Source of the DNA: Flectonema sp. DT1601
Lineage: Eukaryota > Euglenozoa > Diplonemea > Diplonemida > Diplonemidae
Length of the DNA: 64,000 bases
Assembly (NCBI GenBank): GCA_964019425.1
Contig: OZ025811.1
Coordinates: forward strand, 682,001-746,000
Direction of reading: 5' to 3'
Below the pieces are notes generated by a model. The model was not told where the DNA came from. It did no database searches and saw only the letters and a program-made list of their open reading frames with translations. Shown here in pieces: positions 1-12,053 of the stretch; the stretch's first letter is position 1; each line of letters opens with the position of its first letter. The translations under genes and the position numbers were made by a program.

Positions 1-1
1 T

Positions 2-145
2 ATTTCTACAGGACCGATTAAAAAATCGATTTCCTCCCCACTTCCAGTGATTGACCCTTTTCTCACCATGCCCTTTTCAAAATTCACAAAGGTTGATGCT
101 GCCTCCCAGATCTTGGAGATGCACTTTTTCTCTTTTTTTTTTTGA
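2..145 (+). CDS. possible 3'-terminal exon of a gene entering from the left
   Basis: One frame is open from position 2 to a TGA at 143-145 (about 47 codons). Up to about position 121 its composition is protein-like and free of A/T runs, including the stretch VIDPFLTMPFSKFTKVDAAS. A TTTCTACAG at positions 3-11 could be the intron acceptor opening this exon. The last codons run into a T-tract, so the true end may lie earlier or be spliced. No domain is recognised. It could equally be chance non-coding sequence; the part inside the window is too short to decide. Confidence 0.3.
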   Translation: MSTGPIKKSISSPLPVIDPFLTMPFSKFTKVDAASQILEMHFFSFFF

Positions 146-933
146 AAAAACCGTTTCCAAAGGGAAAAAAAAAAGTAAAAAAGGGGTGGTTTGAAAAAGA
201 AAAAAGAAAACAAAAAAAAAAAAGAAAAAAGAAAAACAAGAGCCTTGTTGCAATTTCGTATTTTGTTACTTTAATTGATTGTTGTTGCGTAGTTCGTGTA
301 CTCAAGTTATTATCTCGTTGGAGACGAACTCAGAGACGCTGAGAGAATTCCTTCGAACAACAAGTTTGAGGGTGCAGTCAATTTGTTTTTCTGGGTTTGG
401 TGATAGTTAGTAGCGTTATTTGGTTTTTACACATTTTTTTTTTTTTTTTTTTTCCTTCTTGCTTTTTTTGAGTGGCTTTCGTTCTATGGACGTGGTGTCT
501 CGACCCGGGAGGGTTGTTAAGCGATTTTTTTTTTTTCTTTTTTCTTTTTTTTTTTTTGAAGTTTTCATTTTTACTTGTTTCGGTTGTTGTCAACCGGATC
601 GACGGTCGTGGCACGCTTGTGGTGCATTTTTCTTATCTTATCTTATTTCTTTCTTTCATTTTTATTTTTTTATTTTTTTTTTACTCTTTTAATTCCGTCT
701 TTACTACTAGTCTGTTTCATATATTTTCTTCTCTTCCCCTTTTTTTTTTCTCTTTTTTTTTTCCTATTAATTTTTATTTATTTATTATAATAATCGGTGT
801 TTTATTGTTTTATTTCATTTATTTATTTTATTTTATTTTATTTCATTTTTTTTTTTATATTCTTGACTCCCTCACTTCACGCACTGGAAAGTGACTAACT
901 GGGCAAGTGTTGGCTCGTCTGTTTTTTTTTTAT

Positions 934-1043
934 GCCTACAAACCCATTGTTCGGTAGAAAGAGAGTTGTGGCAGCGTAACTAACCTATTCCTTTATTAGG
1001 ATTTTCTACCGGTTGCGCAACAAACAAAATAAAAGTGTGAGTG
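934..1043 (-). repeat. dispersed repeat family 1, minus-strand copy
   Basis: The reverse complement of this stretch matches 10501-10608 closely along its length, sharing TTACGCTGCCACAA, CTTTCTACCGAACA and TGTTTGTTGCGCAACC-like blocks. A more diverged plus-strand copy is at 33393-33488. Being found in both orientations fits a mobile origin (SINE-like or a non-autonomous element). No terminal repeats or coding capacity are seen. Confidence 0.6.
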
Positions 1044-1255
1044 AAGTTTGCCGATTCTTTTTTATTTATTTTATTTTATTTCCCCGTTTTTTTTATTTTA
1101 TTTTTTTTTTTTGCCGCCAGCTGTCCTCCTAGCGGTAGGAAAGGTGGAGGGGGGGGAGACGAAAAGAGAAGAAAAACAAAGAAAAAAAAAAGAAAGGCTG
1201 CACAATAATAATAAAAAGGAGTTCTCAATTTCACCCCCTTCTCTTCCTCCCTTTA

Positions 1256-1330
1256 GTCACTGTATCATAAATTACTAATTGTTTATGTTAGTTAGCTTTT
1301 TTGATACAATACAATATATTTATTATTATA
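1256..1330 (+). repeat. dispersed repeat family 2 (GTATC...GATAC element)
   Basis: Starts with GTCACTGTATC and ends with a GATACAATACAATA block. Relatives lie at 6046-6110, 7312-7380, 16676-16740 and 19498-19580, and weaker ones near 13265 and 13880. The paired ends GTATC and GATAC could form a short stem enclosing a variable AT-rich middle. Copies share upstream ACTAACATT(A/G)CC in several cases. Nature unknown. Confidence 0.5.
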
Positions 1331-2237
1331 AGTATGCTCAAGCAATTAATCTCTAGATGTTCAGGAGACAACGTTAGAACTGTCGTTTGTTATGTAGAGT
1401 CTTTTATGACATTTACCTTCAGTTAACTTTTTTTTTGGATACTGGGTGAATTTTTCAAAAAAAAAAAAAAAATTTAGTTAAACAACTCCTGTTCCCTCTG
1501 AAAAATTATTTAGGAAGGTGACTGAGCTGATATGAAGAAAATCTTGCTTTATGGTTGAAAGGAGGGAAAAAAAAAATGAAGATTTTTTTTTTTTTTTTTT
1601 TTTTAGATCTTCGGTAGCCTTTGAATTTTGGATACAGTAATTACACAGGAAAAACAAAAAAAAAAAAAAAAAAAAAAGGGAAGGAAAAGGAAAAGGAAAG
1701 AATAAAAATATCAGCTCTTTCGCAACCCAAATCACTCCTCTACACACGAATAAGTATAATTATAGGAGCTTAAAAGCTCCTAAGCAAAAGGACAAATGTT
1801 GAAAAAAAAATAGCGACTCATGCGCTTCGATTTCCCCAAAATACCTTTTTTTCATTTTTATACATTTTTTTTGTCATATAGCACAACATTCAGTCCAGTA
1901 CTTATATTCTTTTTCGTTTTCGTTTTACTTTTTACTTTTTTTTTTTTAAAATTGTTTCTTTTCTTTTCATCCCTTCACAATTAGAATGAAAAAAAAAAGT
2001 TGAAAAAAAAGAAAAAGTTGAAAAAAAAAAAAAAAAAAAATAGTTCTCTTATCTAAGAGAGAAATACGCGAAGTCAGTTTCTTTCAAAAAAAAAAAAAAA
2101 AAAAAGGGAAAAAACAAAAAAAACAAAACAAAACATTATTATATAATTTCCTTAAGAGGGAAAGAACAAACACAAATAAGTTATAAGAATTAATTTCGTT
2201 AAAAAAAACCCTTCCTGATATTTTTTTTTTTGGTTAA

Positions 2238-2274
<37 letters not shown>

Positions 2275-2558
2275 TATCGGGGGTGGCTTGCTGATGCTAT
2301 CTCTGATGCGGTTGGGCGTATTTCTTTTTTCTTTTTTTTCTTTTTAAATTTTAAACAAACAAAAAAAAAAAAAAAAATGCTATCCACCTTAATGAACAAC
2401 CCCTGTGATAACCATGTTATTCTGTACATCTGAAAGTTATCGTTATTTAGTTTTTTTCTTCTTTTTTTTTTTTTTCCCCCGTTTCTTTTTAGCATAACAT
2501 AAGTCGTGATCAGCATCTTGCCAACAGATTATTATCAAATCACTGTCTTTTTACTTTT

Positions 2559-2585
2559 CTTCCCTTCCCTTCCCTTCCCTTCCCT
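2559..2585. repeat. TTCCC pentanucleotide microsatellite
   Basis: About five direct copies of CTTCC lie between T-runs. No flanking gene. Confidence 0.85.
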
Positions 2586-4051
2586 TTTTTTTTTTTTTCT
2601 TTTTTTTTTCGGGGTATGACTAACTTTGTTTTATCAGCCACCTTGTTGGAAATCCTCTACAAAAAGTTAGTCTCTTTTTTTAATCCATTTTTTTCCTTTA
2701 AACAAATCAAACAAAACTAAAAAACAAACAAGCAAACAAACAAGGCTATTTAAATAACGCTTAAAAGAATGATTTTTTTATCCCCATTTCCCCCCTTCAC
2801 TTTTATGAAGGTGAACCGTCCGTTTGTGAGAGGTTCCCTTCCTTTTAATGTTCACACAGTATCAGGCAATTGGTACGCTATTCCTCCTCCCATTTTATAC
2901 TTCCTTCATATACATATGGGTGAATACACCAGTGGATTACTCACTCGTCTGTTTTGTATTGTTGCGATAGTTTTTTTTTTGCGAACGGGATTCCTCCTTT
3001 TAAAAAAAAAAAGAAAAAATACGTATGTCGTATTTACATTAAGAGCAGTGGTAGGTTGCCGTTCTTTTTTATTTTCTCTGTCTCTCCTTTTCCCCCCTTT
3101 TTTTAAATCACGTAGTTCATTATGGGCGTTCGATACCAGGCAATTGGTGTGTGAAGCCTGCTTCAAAGAAACTGTTGAGTGATCAAGAGATGGTGACACC
3201 CCCGTTCGCAGTTTACATTAGTGTTTAATTGTAGTGTTAAAACATGAGTGAAACTAACTTTGGAAATAGTGGCACGCTTTATTTTTTAATTTTTATTTTT
3301 TGTTTTATTTTTTTTGTCTACTCTTAATGATCGGACCATTTCTACGACTAAACTAAACTACGATAAATAACTCCTTTTTTTGTTTTTGTTTTTGTTTTTT
3401 TAAATTATAAACAAAGTGTTGACATCGAGTCGGTAAAAAGATTTTTTTCTATACTCGGATAGTGAAAACCGATATTGTCTCTTATTGACCTCTCTTTTGT
3501 TTGTAAACGCTTATTTTATTTGGGGATATTTTTTTTTTTTTTTTGTTTTTTTTTCAATTTTTAAGTATTATAAGGTTTATTACTGTTTTTCTACATTGTC
3601 AAAAACTATCGGTATCGTATTTTTTTTAATTTTTTTTTTTTGTTTCTTGAATCAGCCATGAATTTGTTGTTGGAAGCAACAATCGTGGTGGCTATGTCTC
3701 ACCCATGCACACGCACACGGCGCATACAATGATTAACATTGTGGACACCTGCTATTGACTTCCTTGATGAATCATATGTTGTTCACCCATTTCTCACAGT
3801 TGTTACTTTTTACATTTTTCATTATTTTATATTAAATGCACACCGCGCTTTGTCATAAATTCTTTATAGACATGCTTAAATTATTTTTTAACTTGTTATG
3901 TTATCCACTAAGATGATGTGGATAACTTAGTAGTGGTTAAACTATTTCCTTTAAATTATTTCTTTTTTTTTTTTCCACGTTGGAATTGATGACTGCATGC
4001 AGAGGTCGATGTTTAGGTAGCCGCATTCGTTGAGAAGGGGTAATGAAGAAG

Positions 4052-4082
<31 letters not shown>

Positions 4083-4977
4083 ATTTTGCATCACCACACA
4101 AAATCACCGTTTAGTCATTTTTGTAATCGCGTTGGCTTCTCTTCTTATGCACATCTCTCTTATCTCATTTCTATTTTTTTTTTTCTTCTTTCTCGAAACG
4201 CAAGTACTAACTTGGGAGAGGCATAGCGCGCAGCAGAATAAACGATTTTTTATTTTTTATTATTGTTTTTCTTAATGTATCGCGGATTTGTGCTATGAGT
4301 GAAATAATTACTGTAGAGAATGATTTTTTCTTTTTGCAAAGATTTTTTCTCTTATTAAGGTGGTTATTTTGTGGTGGTTTCTGTTTTGTTTTTTTGTTCA
4401 CCTTCCGTTACTTATGGCTGAAGCGTTAGAACCCTCACAATGAACCCTCACGCGGCTTAGCTTTGTAGCTATATTGATTACCTTGTTTACTTTAATGTCA
4501 TCTCTTTTCCTCCTTGAATTGTTGCCACTTTTTGTTTTGTTTTTTGTTTCACCTTGGGTTGCTAACTTTCATATTCTAACTTTCACTTGAATACGGTTAG
4601 TTGGTTGCATTCGACCTGCGCATGTTTACTTTTGTATTAGTTTTCTGGACATCAACGCATAGCTTGTGTACCGTACTGTTTGTGACTTGGTACTGATTAT
4701 TTCTTTTGTTTGCAGCGTCTCCGATTGCGCTGCGGTGTGATTTGTTTACTTCTTCAATTCACCTGTCTTTTTATTTATTTGTTTCTTCATTTATCGTGTT
4801 TTTAACATTATGTCTTATTAAAGAAGAACACCGCAACACGTTGCATTCATTTTCCTTTTTCTCCAGGGTATGTTTTTTTTCTCTCCTTTTTCCTTTCCTT
4901 TTCCTCCTTAGCAAGCAGCACTCTCTTGTCGTTATCAGCCGTGTGTGGTGGAGTCATTTGTTTCTGGTTAATAGAGT

Positions 4978-5032
4978 CTCTCTGTTGGGAGAGTCTCACA
5001 GTTGTGATACCAAATGACTGGTGTCCTGTGAG
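4978..5032 (+). ncRNA. covarying two-hairpin element, copy A
   Basis: Hairpin P1 pairs CTCTC (4978-4982) with GAGAG (4989-4993). P2 pairs CTCAC (4995-4999) with GTGAG (5028-5032) and, inside it, GATACC (5006-5011) with GGTGTC (5020-5025) around the loop AAATGACT. A conserved tail containing TAAATAAATA follows at about 5069-5080. The same layout recurs at 16254, 24857 and 41823 with compensating base changes, all on the + strand. It may be a small structured RNA, a UTR element or a SINE with an RNA fold. Confidence 0.6.
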
Positions 5033-5894
5033 CTTCTTTCAGAGGTTTTGACTTTCCTAACTTCGATGTATAAATAAATACTTGGTCTATTTTACGGACG
5101 TACAGTGTAGAGCGCAAAAAAGAATGTGTAGCCTGTATGATTGCCCGCTTTGCTTAATTAGCGGGTTTGCGTTGTATTTGTTCCACGTCTCCGTATTTAT
5201 TATTTTATACTGCTTGTTGAACATCGTGACACTTAGTGAGAAAAACTTAATGCATATACATTTGTACTGTCATATTGACACAGTTATGAAAAGAAAGGCA
5301 GCGTCTCCCTCCTTCGGCTTAACTTTGATCCTCGTTTCCGTTTTTTTTTTTGCTCCTTAAACCACTTGTAAATATCGCAACAAACAATAAAGGAAATCTT
5401 TTCTTTCAAAAAAAACTTCTCCACCCAGAAGAAAAAAAAAAAAAAAAAGAAACCCGTAACCGTGTTCCTTTTGATGGGGGGGGGGCAAGTAATGGTTTTT
5501 GATAATTCAAGGAACCAAACAAACATTTGATTTTCTTTAAATATCTGTGTTTTAGAAGACTTGGTCAGGCAGGTATGCCCTAGAGGGCCAGGTATCTGTA
5601 CTTGGTCCCCAATCCTTGTAAATAGTATCTTTCTCGCAATTATGATATGTTCTGTTTTCCTCCTTTTTCTCCTACTCCTACTCCTACTATTATTTTATTT
5701 ATTTATTTATCTGTAGAGATCTGTAAACCATTTACAGCGGTCTAAGTAATCGTTATGGGAGTTTTATCGTAAGGCTTATTTCGCTACTATTTCTTTCAAA
5801 TAATTATATTGATTTAAGCAAGTAATGGATAGGTGAAACGTACTCTGCCGTATTCCATTATACCCTGATTTTGATTTCCCAGGGCTCACAATTG

Positions 5895-6110
5895 AATAAC
5901 TCGATTCTGTACTGCACTGAATGATAACACGGAAAAAGAGACATTCAGACAACACACAGAAAAAGAGATGTGTATGCAACTAAGTTGGATACGTTTATTA
6001 TAATGTAAAGTATTTACGTCATGTTATGCCTATACTAACATTGCCTTAGTCACCGTATCTAAAAGTAATGTTAAATTATCGTTATGTTATTTATGATACA
6101 ATACATAAGT
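5895..6110 (+). repeat. composite repeat related to 7312-7480
   Basis: Contains TTGAATAACTCGATTC, then CACTGAATGA, GCGG/CACGGAAAAAGAGA and a family 2 element (6046-6110). The same blocks lie in a different order at 7312-7480, where the GTATC-like block precedes the TTGAATAACTCGATTC block. This suggests a mobile or recombining element. No coding capacity. Confidence 0.5.
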
Positions 6111-6266
6111 GGGAGATAAGTAGTACACGATGAAACTAAGATTTCTTTTTTTAAATGTATTTTGATTAAATGCGCTGTTAGCAAAGTGTTATTTTAGCCG
6201 TAAATAAGTATTAATGATATGCAGTTTACGGGTAAAGTGAGACTTGTTGGGACTACTCTCTATCAG

Positions 6267-6267
<1 letters not shown>

Positions 6268-6305
<38 letters not shown>
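6268..6305. repeat. ATT trinucleotide microsatellite
   Basis: About twelve tandem ATT units, followed by T- and A-run sequence. Confidence 0.9.
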
Positions 6306-6501
6306 TCTTTTTCCCTCTTTTTTTTTTTTTTTTTTTAGTAAAATTATTTTTTTTAGTTTTAAATTATTATTTTTTTTCTTCTTTTCCTCCTCTTTTTTTT
6401 TTCTTTCTTCATGACAATGTAAAGAAAAAGAAAAAAAAAAAAAGAAAATCGTGGTAGGTCGAAGAAACCTGCTGTGAACATAAAAGGAAAAGATGTCTTT
6501 T

Positions 6502-6925
6502 CTAACTGTTTTACAGTTAGTGGGTCCGCATCTAAGAAATAAATAAAAAAAACAACAACTCTCATCTGTGTCCAAATTATTTATCCTTTTCACGTTGTAC
6601 ACTGTAGATGCTGTGTAGACAGATCAAGTTTAAAAAAAAAACAAAATCTCTCCTTTTAGTCCTTTGTGGCTATCTTTTTATTCACTGCTTCTTCATCCCG
6701 CTATTAATTTGCCCTAACTGTTTTACAGTTAGTGGGTCCGCATCTAAGAAATAAATAAAAAAAACAACAACTCTCATCTGTATCCAAATTATTTATCCTT
6801 TTCACGTTGTACACTGTAGATGCTGTGTAGACAGATCAAGTTTAAAAAAAAAACAAAATCTCTCCTTTTAGTCCTTTGTGGCTATCTTTTTATTCACTGC
6901 TTCTTCATCCCGCTATTAATTTGCC
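6502..6925 (+). repeat. 212-bp tandem duplication
   Basis: Two head-to-tail units, 6502-6713 and 6714-6925, differ at one position that I can see (tgtgtcc versus tgtatcc). Each unit opens with a perfect hairpin, CTAACTG-TTTTA-CAGTTAG. Near-identity despite long internal A-runs implies a recent duplication or an assembly artefact. No open frame is shared by the units that looks like a gene. Confidence 0.9.
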
Positions 6926-6964
6926 TGTTTAAGTTTAGTATTGTCACTCATATCGTTTTTATAT

Positions 6965-6993
6965 ATTCTCATTCTCATTCTCATTCTCATTCC
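6965..6993. repeat. ATTCTC hexanucleotide microsatellite
   Basis: Tandem ATTCTC units directly before a T-run. Confidence 0.8.
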
Positions 6994-7311
6994 TTTTTTT
7001 TTTTTTTTTTTTTACTCTCCTTTCAGGTCAGGAATAGGTCCTCCTTTTTTTTAGTTTTATTTATCAATGTGAATCAGCATGTAGAGATAGTGTAGCGAAT
7101 CTTATTCCTTCATTGGTGTCCCTGTTATGCATAATAACAAAACATATCCTTACCAGGGTCGTTGTAATCACTTTCCCTCCCTTGTTGTGACTACGTAGTG
7201 CTACTACATTCTAGCTTACTTCTATACCATAACTGACTGGGTGGAATGCTTAACTTAGCCTTAGAGTATTAGGTTTTGAGAGTAATCCATATACCTCTTT
7301 ACCTCTATTCT

Positions 7312-7480
7312 CTCATCATCACTATATCTAAAAAACTAATGTTATGTTGTTTATGGTACGAGGCATTTGTATTTTGCGTACAAAGTTTAACAGTTAACCC
7401 TCCCTTGTTACGATTATTTCGTAATTGAATAACTCGATTCCGTTGCGGGTTTGCACTGAATGACAACGCGGAAAAAGAGA
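7312..7480 (+). repeat. composite repeat related to 5895-6110
   Basis: Carries a diverged family 2 element (7312-7380) followed by TTGAATAACTCGATTC and CACTGAATGACAACGCGG. It shares these blocks with 5895-6110 in another order. No gene. Confidence 0.5.
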
Positions 7481-8647
7481 TATGTATGCAAATAAGTTGA
7501 AACCATTGATTGTGATGTAGAGGGTCACGTGGCCTCTAGTCATTTACTACGCTGCCGCTGACAGCCAAGATTGTCTGAGAGACCGTTGTTCCTCTTGAAC
7601 TTGGTAATACTTGTCAATTTACCCTTTTCTTATGTTCTAAATATATATATTGTTGAACGACTCCTACTTAGCTCGCTGCTGCTATTTAGTCTACTAGGCC
7701 TTTTTTTTTGTTTTTTTGTAGAGCCCTGCAGCTGTTGCTGTGGAGTATCCCTGTATGTACTTATTTATTCTTTTTTTTTTAAAAAAGGATTCTCTTTATA
7801 GGAAACGAAGATTCGTTTGTTGCTAATCAATTGCTCAATTGCTCCAGGTATTCTACGGCTATGGCTGTTGTTGTAGAAAAGCATGTATAGTCGCTGCCTT
7901 ATCATCCATTTTTTTGAATAATTTTCCTCTTTTTTTGTTTTGTTGTTGTACTTTTTTTTCGATACTCATTATTTTGAAAAAAAAAAAAAAAAAATGAAAA
8001 AAGAAATTACTCACAAGTTTCTTGAGGTGTGTTTGTTATTTATTTATTTCGTGTGTTTAGCAAAAAATATAGTTTTGTTGCCAACCTTTGGGGGTAAAAA
8101 AAAAAAAAAAAAAAAAAAAAGAAACAACAAAAAACACAAGATGTTATTACTTTGTCAAGCTTATACCTAAACGATACCAGCTGGTTCGGAAACCTCAGTT
8201 GCCCGTTATGCTGATGCAGAGCACCAAAAATTAACTTGGTACCATACCAAAAAAAATATTGTAGTAAACGCTCCTCTTTTTTTAGAGACGTTCGCTCGCA
8301 AAAAAAAAAAAAAAAAAAAAAAATTGCTAAAAATCTCATGGACCTAATTAGCTAATCTCGATTTTATCGAATTGGTGAATATTCTGATTAATCCATCTTC
8401 TTTTCGAGTGGGTTCTTGTTAGAGAGCATCGTGATTTATTCAATACCATTATACAGATAAGATTAAACGGATATCTAGTTACCTCCATTGAGATACTTTT
8501 ACCGTCGCTCACTTTTAGTGCGATGTGCGATATTTGTAGACAAAAGGGCTTTCACTGGTCACAATTCTCCTTCTGGTGATTTTTTCTTGTCGAAGGGGTA
8601 GCATCCGTTTCATAGTTACTTTATTATTATATTAGCTTTTTTTTTTA

Positions 8648-8860
8648 GTGCGTGATCCATGCCGCGAAGGAATTGGCGTGAGCCTTTCTGGAGCGTGGAT
8701 GAGTACAGATCTTGGTTATAGTAGCGAATATTCAATGGAGAACATTGAAGGCCGAAGTGGAGAAGGTTTCCGTGTCAACAGCAGTTGGACACGGGTCAGT
8801 CGATCCTAAGGCAAGGTGTAATTGCTCGCCTCAAAGCCGTCATGGGGAGCATGTGCGGGG
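8648..8860 (+). rRNA. large-subunit rRNA fragment (end of domain II)
   Basis: Matches the eukaryotic cytosolic LSU stretch that begins GCGAGCC...GGAGCG, runs through CAGATCTTGG, TAGTAGC, AATATTCAA, GAGAAC, TTGAAGGCCGAAGTGGAGAA and AACAGCAGTTGGAC, and ends AGTCGATCCTAAG. The best part is 8707-8810. The helix around AACAGCAGTTG is intact: CCGTGTC (8770-8776) pairs with GACACGG (8788-8794), where many eukaryotes have CCATGT/ACATGG, so both strands changed together. That argues for descent from a working rRNA. The piece is bounded by T-runs on both sides and no complete rDNA unit surrounds it. It could be an independent rRNA piece or a well-kept rDNA relic. Confidence 0.82.
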
Positions 8861-9180
8861 TTTTTTCTTTTTTTTTGATCTTTTTTTTTGGGATATTATT
8901 ATTCCAATAATACTACATCATATTTTATAAATTTAAATCAACTTCCGTTCGTTTGATGCAATTTAACAATCTATGCTGAGTCTTCGGAAACGGCTACGGA
9001 TTGGGTCCTCTGTTGCTGTGACAGCAACGTTGGAATGAATAACTATACCAATTCTCACCGTTGCGTGCACTCTGTCCCTTTGCTGAGAGGGGGCAAACGC
9101 GATGAGTAGGACACGCCTGACACCGCAGTGTCTCTCTTACTTTCTTCTCTGTAGAGGATAATGAATGGTTCAGAGAAAGA
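8861..9180 (+). other. structured GC-richer tract after the LSU fragment
   Basis: After T-runs the sequence becomes GC-richer and foldable: GTTGCTG-TGA-CAGCAAC near 9012-9032, TGTCCCT...AGGGGGCA near 9077-9100, and GGACAC...GTGTCT near 9108-9132. GGAAACGGCTACGG and TTGGAATGAATAAC loosely resemble LSU domain III signatures. It may continue the 8648-8860 LSU piece, but the primary match is weak. Confidence 0.35.
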
Positions 9181-10287
9181 TTTTTTTAAATTTTATTCCG
9201 AAACCTAAATCATTATTTGTCTGTTATTCCTACGAATTATTTAATTTTATTTTTTGATAATTATTAATTATTTACAAGCATTGTCACTATTACGTGCACT
9301 CTGTAAGGCAAGTCTCATGCAGGTTCTTTTTCCTTCTTTTTTTCTCCTTCCAATCCAATCTCGGAGATAGTATTACTCGATTAGATGTGTAGATATCACT
9401 TTCGTTTTTTTTCCTTCTTTTTTTTTCTTCTTTACAAGTTGAAAAAAACACACTCTTTTACTGCCAACGCGCGGCTACTTCATCGTAGCTGGTCGTTTCG
9501 TTTTTCAACTCTCACAAAAAAAAAAAAAAAAAAAAAAAAGGAAATAATAACAGTAACTGTGCTCTTTCACAAGAGTCTAACCTCTTTATGTTGTTATGTT
9601 ATGATTTTTAGTTAAAAAGGTTATCCGACTTCGTCGGTATTTTAAAAAAAAAAAAAAAAAAAAAAGTTTTCAAAGAGTTTCACCTTTCCCTTTTTCCCTT
9701 TTTTTTCTAAAAATCATAACTGGTCTCTCGACTCTGTCTTGAATGAAACCCGCTTCATTTTAATTCTTTCAGAGTATGAACACAAGTTACGGTCTCACGG
9801 CTGCATCGTTCTTCCTCTTCTTCTTCTTCTTCTTCCTCCTCTTCTTTTATTTCATTTTATTTTTTAATTAAACTGGAGAATGGACAAATCAGACCGCTTG
9901 TTTTCAAGGAAAAAGAGGAGAAATTTCCTTTCCTCCTTTTTTTTTTTCCCCCCATCCTCTTTTTTTAATAGTGGTTGCATGTATGATGGTATAGGATAGC
10001 ATTATATGGAAGTTTAAGAAACTTTCTGTTATCTAAAAAAATGAAAACTCTGAAGCAAATCAGTCGGAAGAAGGGCCCCTCCTTTTTTTCTTGCCCTGTC
10101 ATGTGTCGTTTTTGCACTCTTTCGATATTCTGATTGTGTTGTGTTTTCTGTATCCTATTTGGATACTTTGAGCTATAAACATACAAATTTGCCAATTAGC
10201 TAGAGGGTGGGCGAGCAGGATAGTTTTGGGCTCATTTTATATATCTGTGTTATTGCTTTCAAAAAAAAAAAAAAAAAGAAAGAATTT

Positions 10288-11610
10288 TAATTTACGAAAA
10301 TATTTTTTATCGACGTCTCTGTACATATTTTTTTTTTTTTTTTTTTTTTTCCCGTTATTCCCTCTCGTTGTCACTACGTGCATTGAGACTTGCTACACGG
10401 GGCAATCCCACCACCTGTTCAGGATTTGTGTACATATATCACGGTTTTTCTATCGTCGGAAAAAAAAAAAGGAATCAGCAAGCTTCACTTTTTAGTTTCC
10501 TTACTCACACTGTTTTGTTTGTGCGCAACCAGAACAAAATCCTAATATAGGAATAGGTTAGTTACGCTGCCACAATTCTCTTTCTACCGAACAGTGGGTT
10601 TGTGGACACAAAAAAAAAAAAAAAAAAAAAAAGAAAGAAGAAAAGTCTTTGATTTATTCACTTTTTCTCATCAATTAGCTTGCTTGCTTATTTTTAGTAG
10701 TTCCTACTACCGCAGTATTGGGGACCCTCAGAAGAGCCACCCGGTACTCTTTGAGTGTCTACCTAACCGACACTCGGTGGTCTGATGGACTTGCTAACTA
10801 ACTAATATTACAATGTGTTTTTATAATTTTTTTATATATTGTTTTTATATTTTAATTTAGTGCACTTTTTTATAATAAACTCATATTCTAACTAGCACTT
10901 GTTGTTACCCGCCCTCTCCTCCGACTGACAACCATTAATACTGACTATCACTTAGTGTCCTACCCGTAAGTTAGCTGTTCATATTCAAACAAAAAGAAAG
11001 GGAAAACTAAAAAAAAGAAGAAACAAACTGACAAATTTACGAAAATACTTTTTACCGACGTCTCTGTACATACTTTTTTTTCCGTTATTCCCTCTCGTTG
11101 TCACTACGTGCATTGAGACCTGCTACACAGTGAATTCCTACCTTCCGTTCAAGATTTGGGTACATAAAAAAAAAAAAAAAAAAAAAAAAAGCCTTTGATT
11201 TGGTCTCTCACTTTTTCTTATTAGTTAGCTTGCTTATTTTAGTATTATAAAGTTTATTACTGTTTCTACGTTGTCAAACTATCAGTTAGCTGGTCTTTTG
11301 TTCAAAAAAACAAAAAAAATTAACAGTGACAAGTGTTTGATATTAATTTTGTATTAATGCTTTAAGGTTGTTGCTGTTTTTACATTGTCAAAGTTTCACC
11401 CTATAAGTTGGCCGTTCATCATCAAAAAAAAAAAAAGAAAAGTCTTTGATTTATTCTCTCACTTTTTCTCATCAATTAGCTTGCTTGCTTATTTTGGTAT
11501 TACATAAAGTTTATTACTGTTTCTACATTTGTCAAACTGCCACCCCGGGGAGTTACCTTGCACTCATAATATACAGTAATGTTGGATTAAAATAGCTAAC
11601 TATCACCCCA
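10288..11610 (+). repeat. cluster of degenerate tandem repeats
   Basis: Unit A (about 10288-10435 and 11036-11166) shares TTTACGAAAATA, GACGTCTCTGTACATA, TATTCCCTCTCGTTGTCACT and ACGTGCATTGAGAC. Unit B (near 10648, 11193 and 11440) shares TTTGATTT and ATTAGCTTGCTT. Unit C (near 11255, 11360 and 11509) shares AAGTTTATTACTG and CTACATTGTCAAA; unit C also occurs alone near 3572, 13130 and 13830. Homopolymer runs separate the units. A family 1 copy lies within the cluster. Confidence 0.65.
10501..10608 (+). repeat. dispersed repeat family 1, plus copy
   Basis: Near-complete inverted match to 934-1043, and a diverged direct match to 33393-33488. Contains TTACTCACACTGTTTTG and GTGCGCAACC. Confidence 0.65.
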
Positions 11611-12018
11611 TAGGGTAGCTGTTCATCAAACAAAGAAAGAAGGGGAAAGAAAAAAAAAAGAACGAAAGTTGTGTTTTTTTTTTTCATAACCGCCCCTCTC
11701 GAGTTAGGAATTGCCTTCTGGCTCGGGATTTTTCGGAAAAAAAAAAAAAAGAAAAAGAAAAAAAAAAAAAAAAAAAAAAAAAACGGTACTAAGATGGTTT
11801 GTTCGTTCGTTTATTTTATTTTTATTTTTATTATTTATATTTTTAATTTGTAGGGTATTGCTTTGTAGCAACTACTTTATTAAATCCGAGTTTTATCCTT
11901 CCTTACAACTTACCACCGTAAAAACTGCACCACTATTGTAAGAAAGACCCACCCGGTCTGTGTGATGTCTGTTTTTCACGTGCTGTTGTTTGATTAGAGA
12001 TGCTCTCAGGCAGATGCG

Positions 12019-12053
<35 letters not shown>

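Larger units (their letters stand above)
146..8647. other. gene-poor AT-rich tract with repeats
   Basis: No protein gene is supported. Open frames here are poly-Lys or poly-Phe readings of A/T runs. The tract holds repeat copies (934-1043, 1256-1330, 4978-5032, 5895-6110, 7312-7480), a 212-bp tandem duplication (6502-6925), microsatellites and isolated hairpins such as 5144-5165 (CCCGCT paired with AGCGGG). Two run-poor, more mixed stretches (about 2800-2990 and 3650-3800) show local inverted repeats but no recognisable family. Confidence 0.6.

Noticed and set aside
2769-3182. 137-codon + frame with run-poor N-terminus
   Set aside because: Composition turns hydrophobic and Lys-rich through runs; no homology recognised.
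3740-3810. CATTGTG and TTGTTCACCC resembling LSU domain VI blocks
   Set aside because: Spacing is wrong and the highly conserved blocks that should follow (GTTTAGACCGTCGTGAGAC) are missing.
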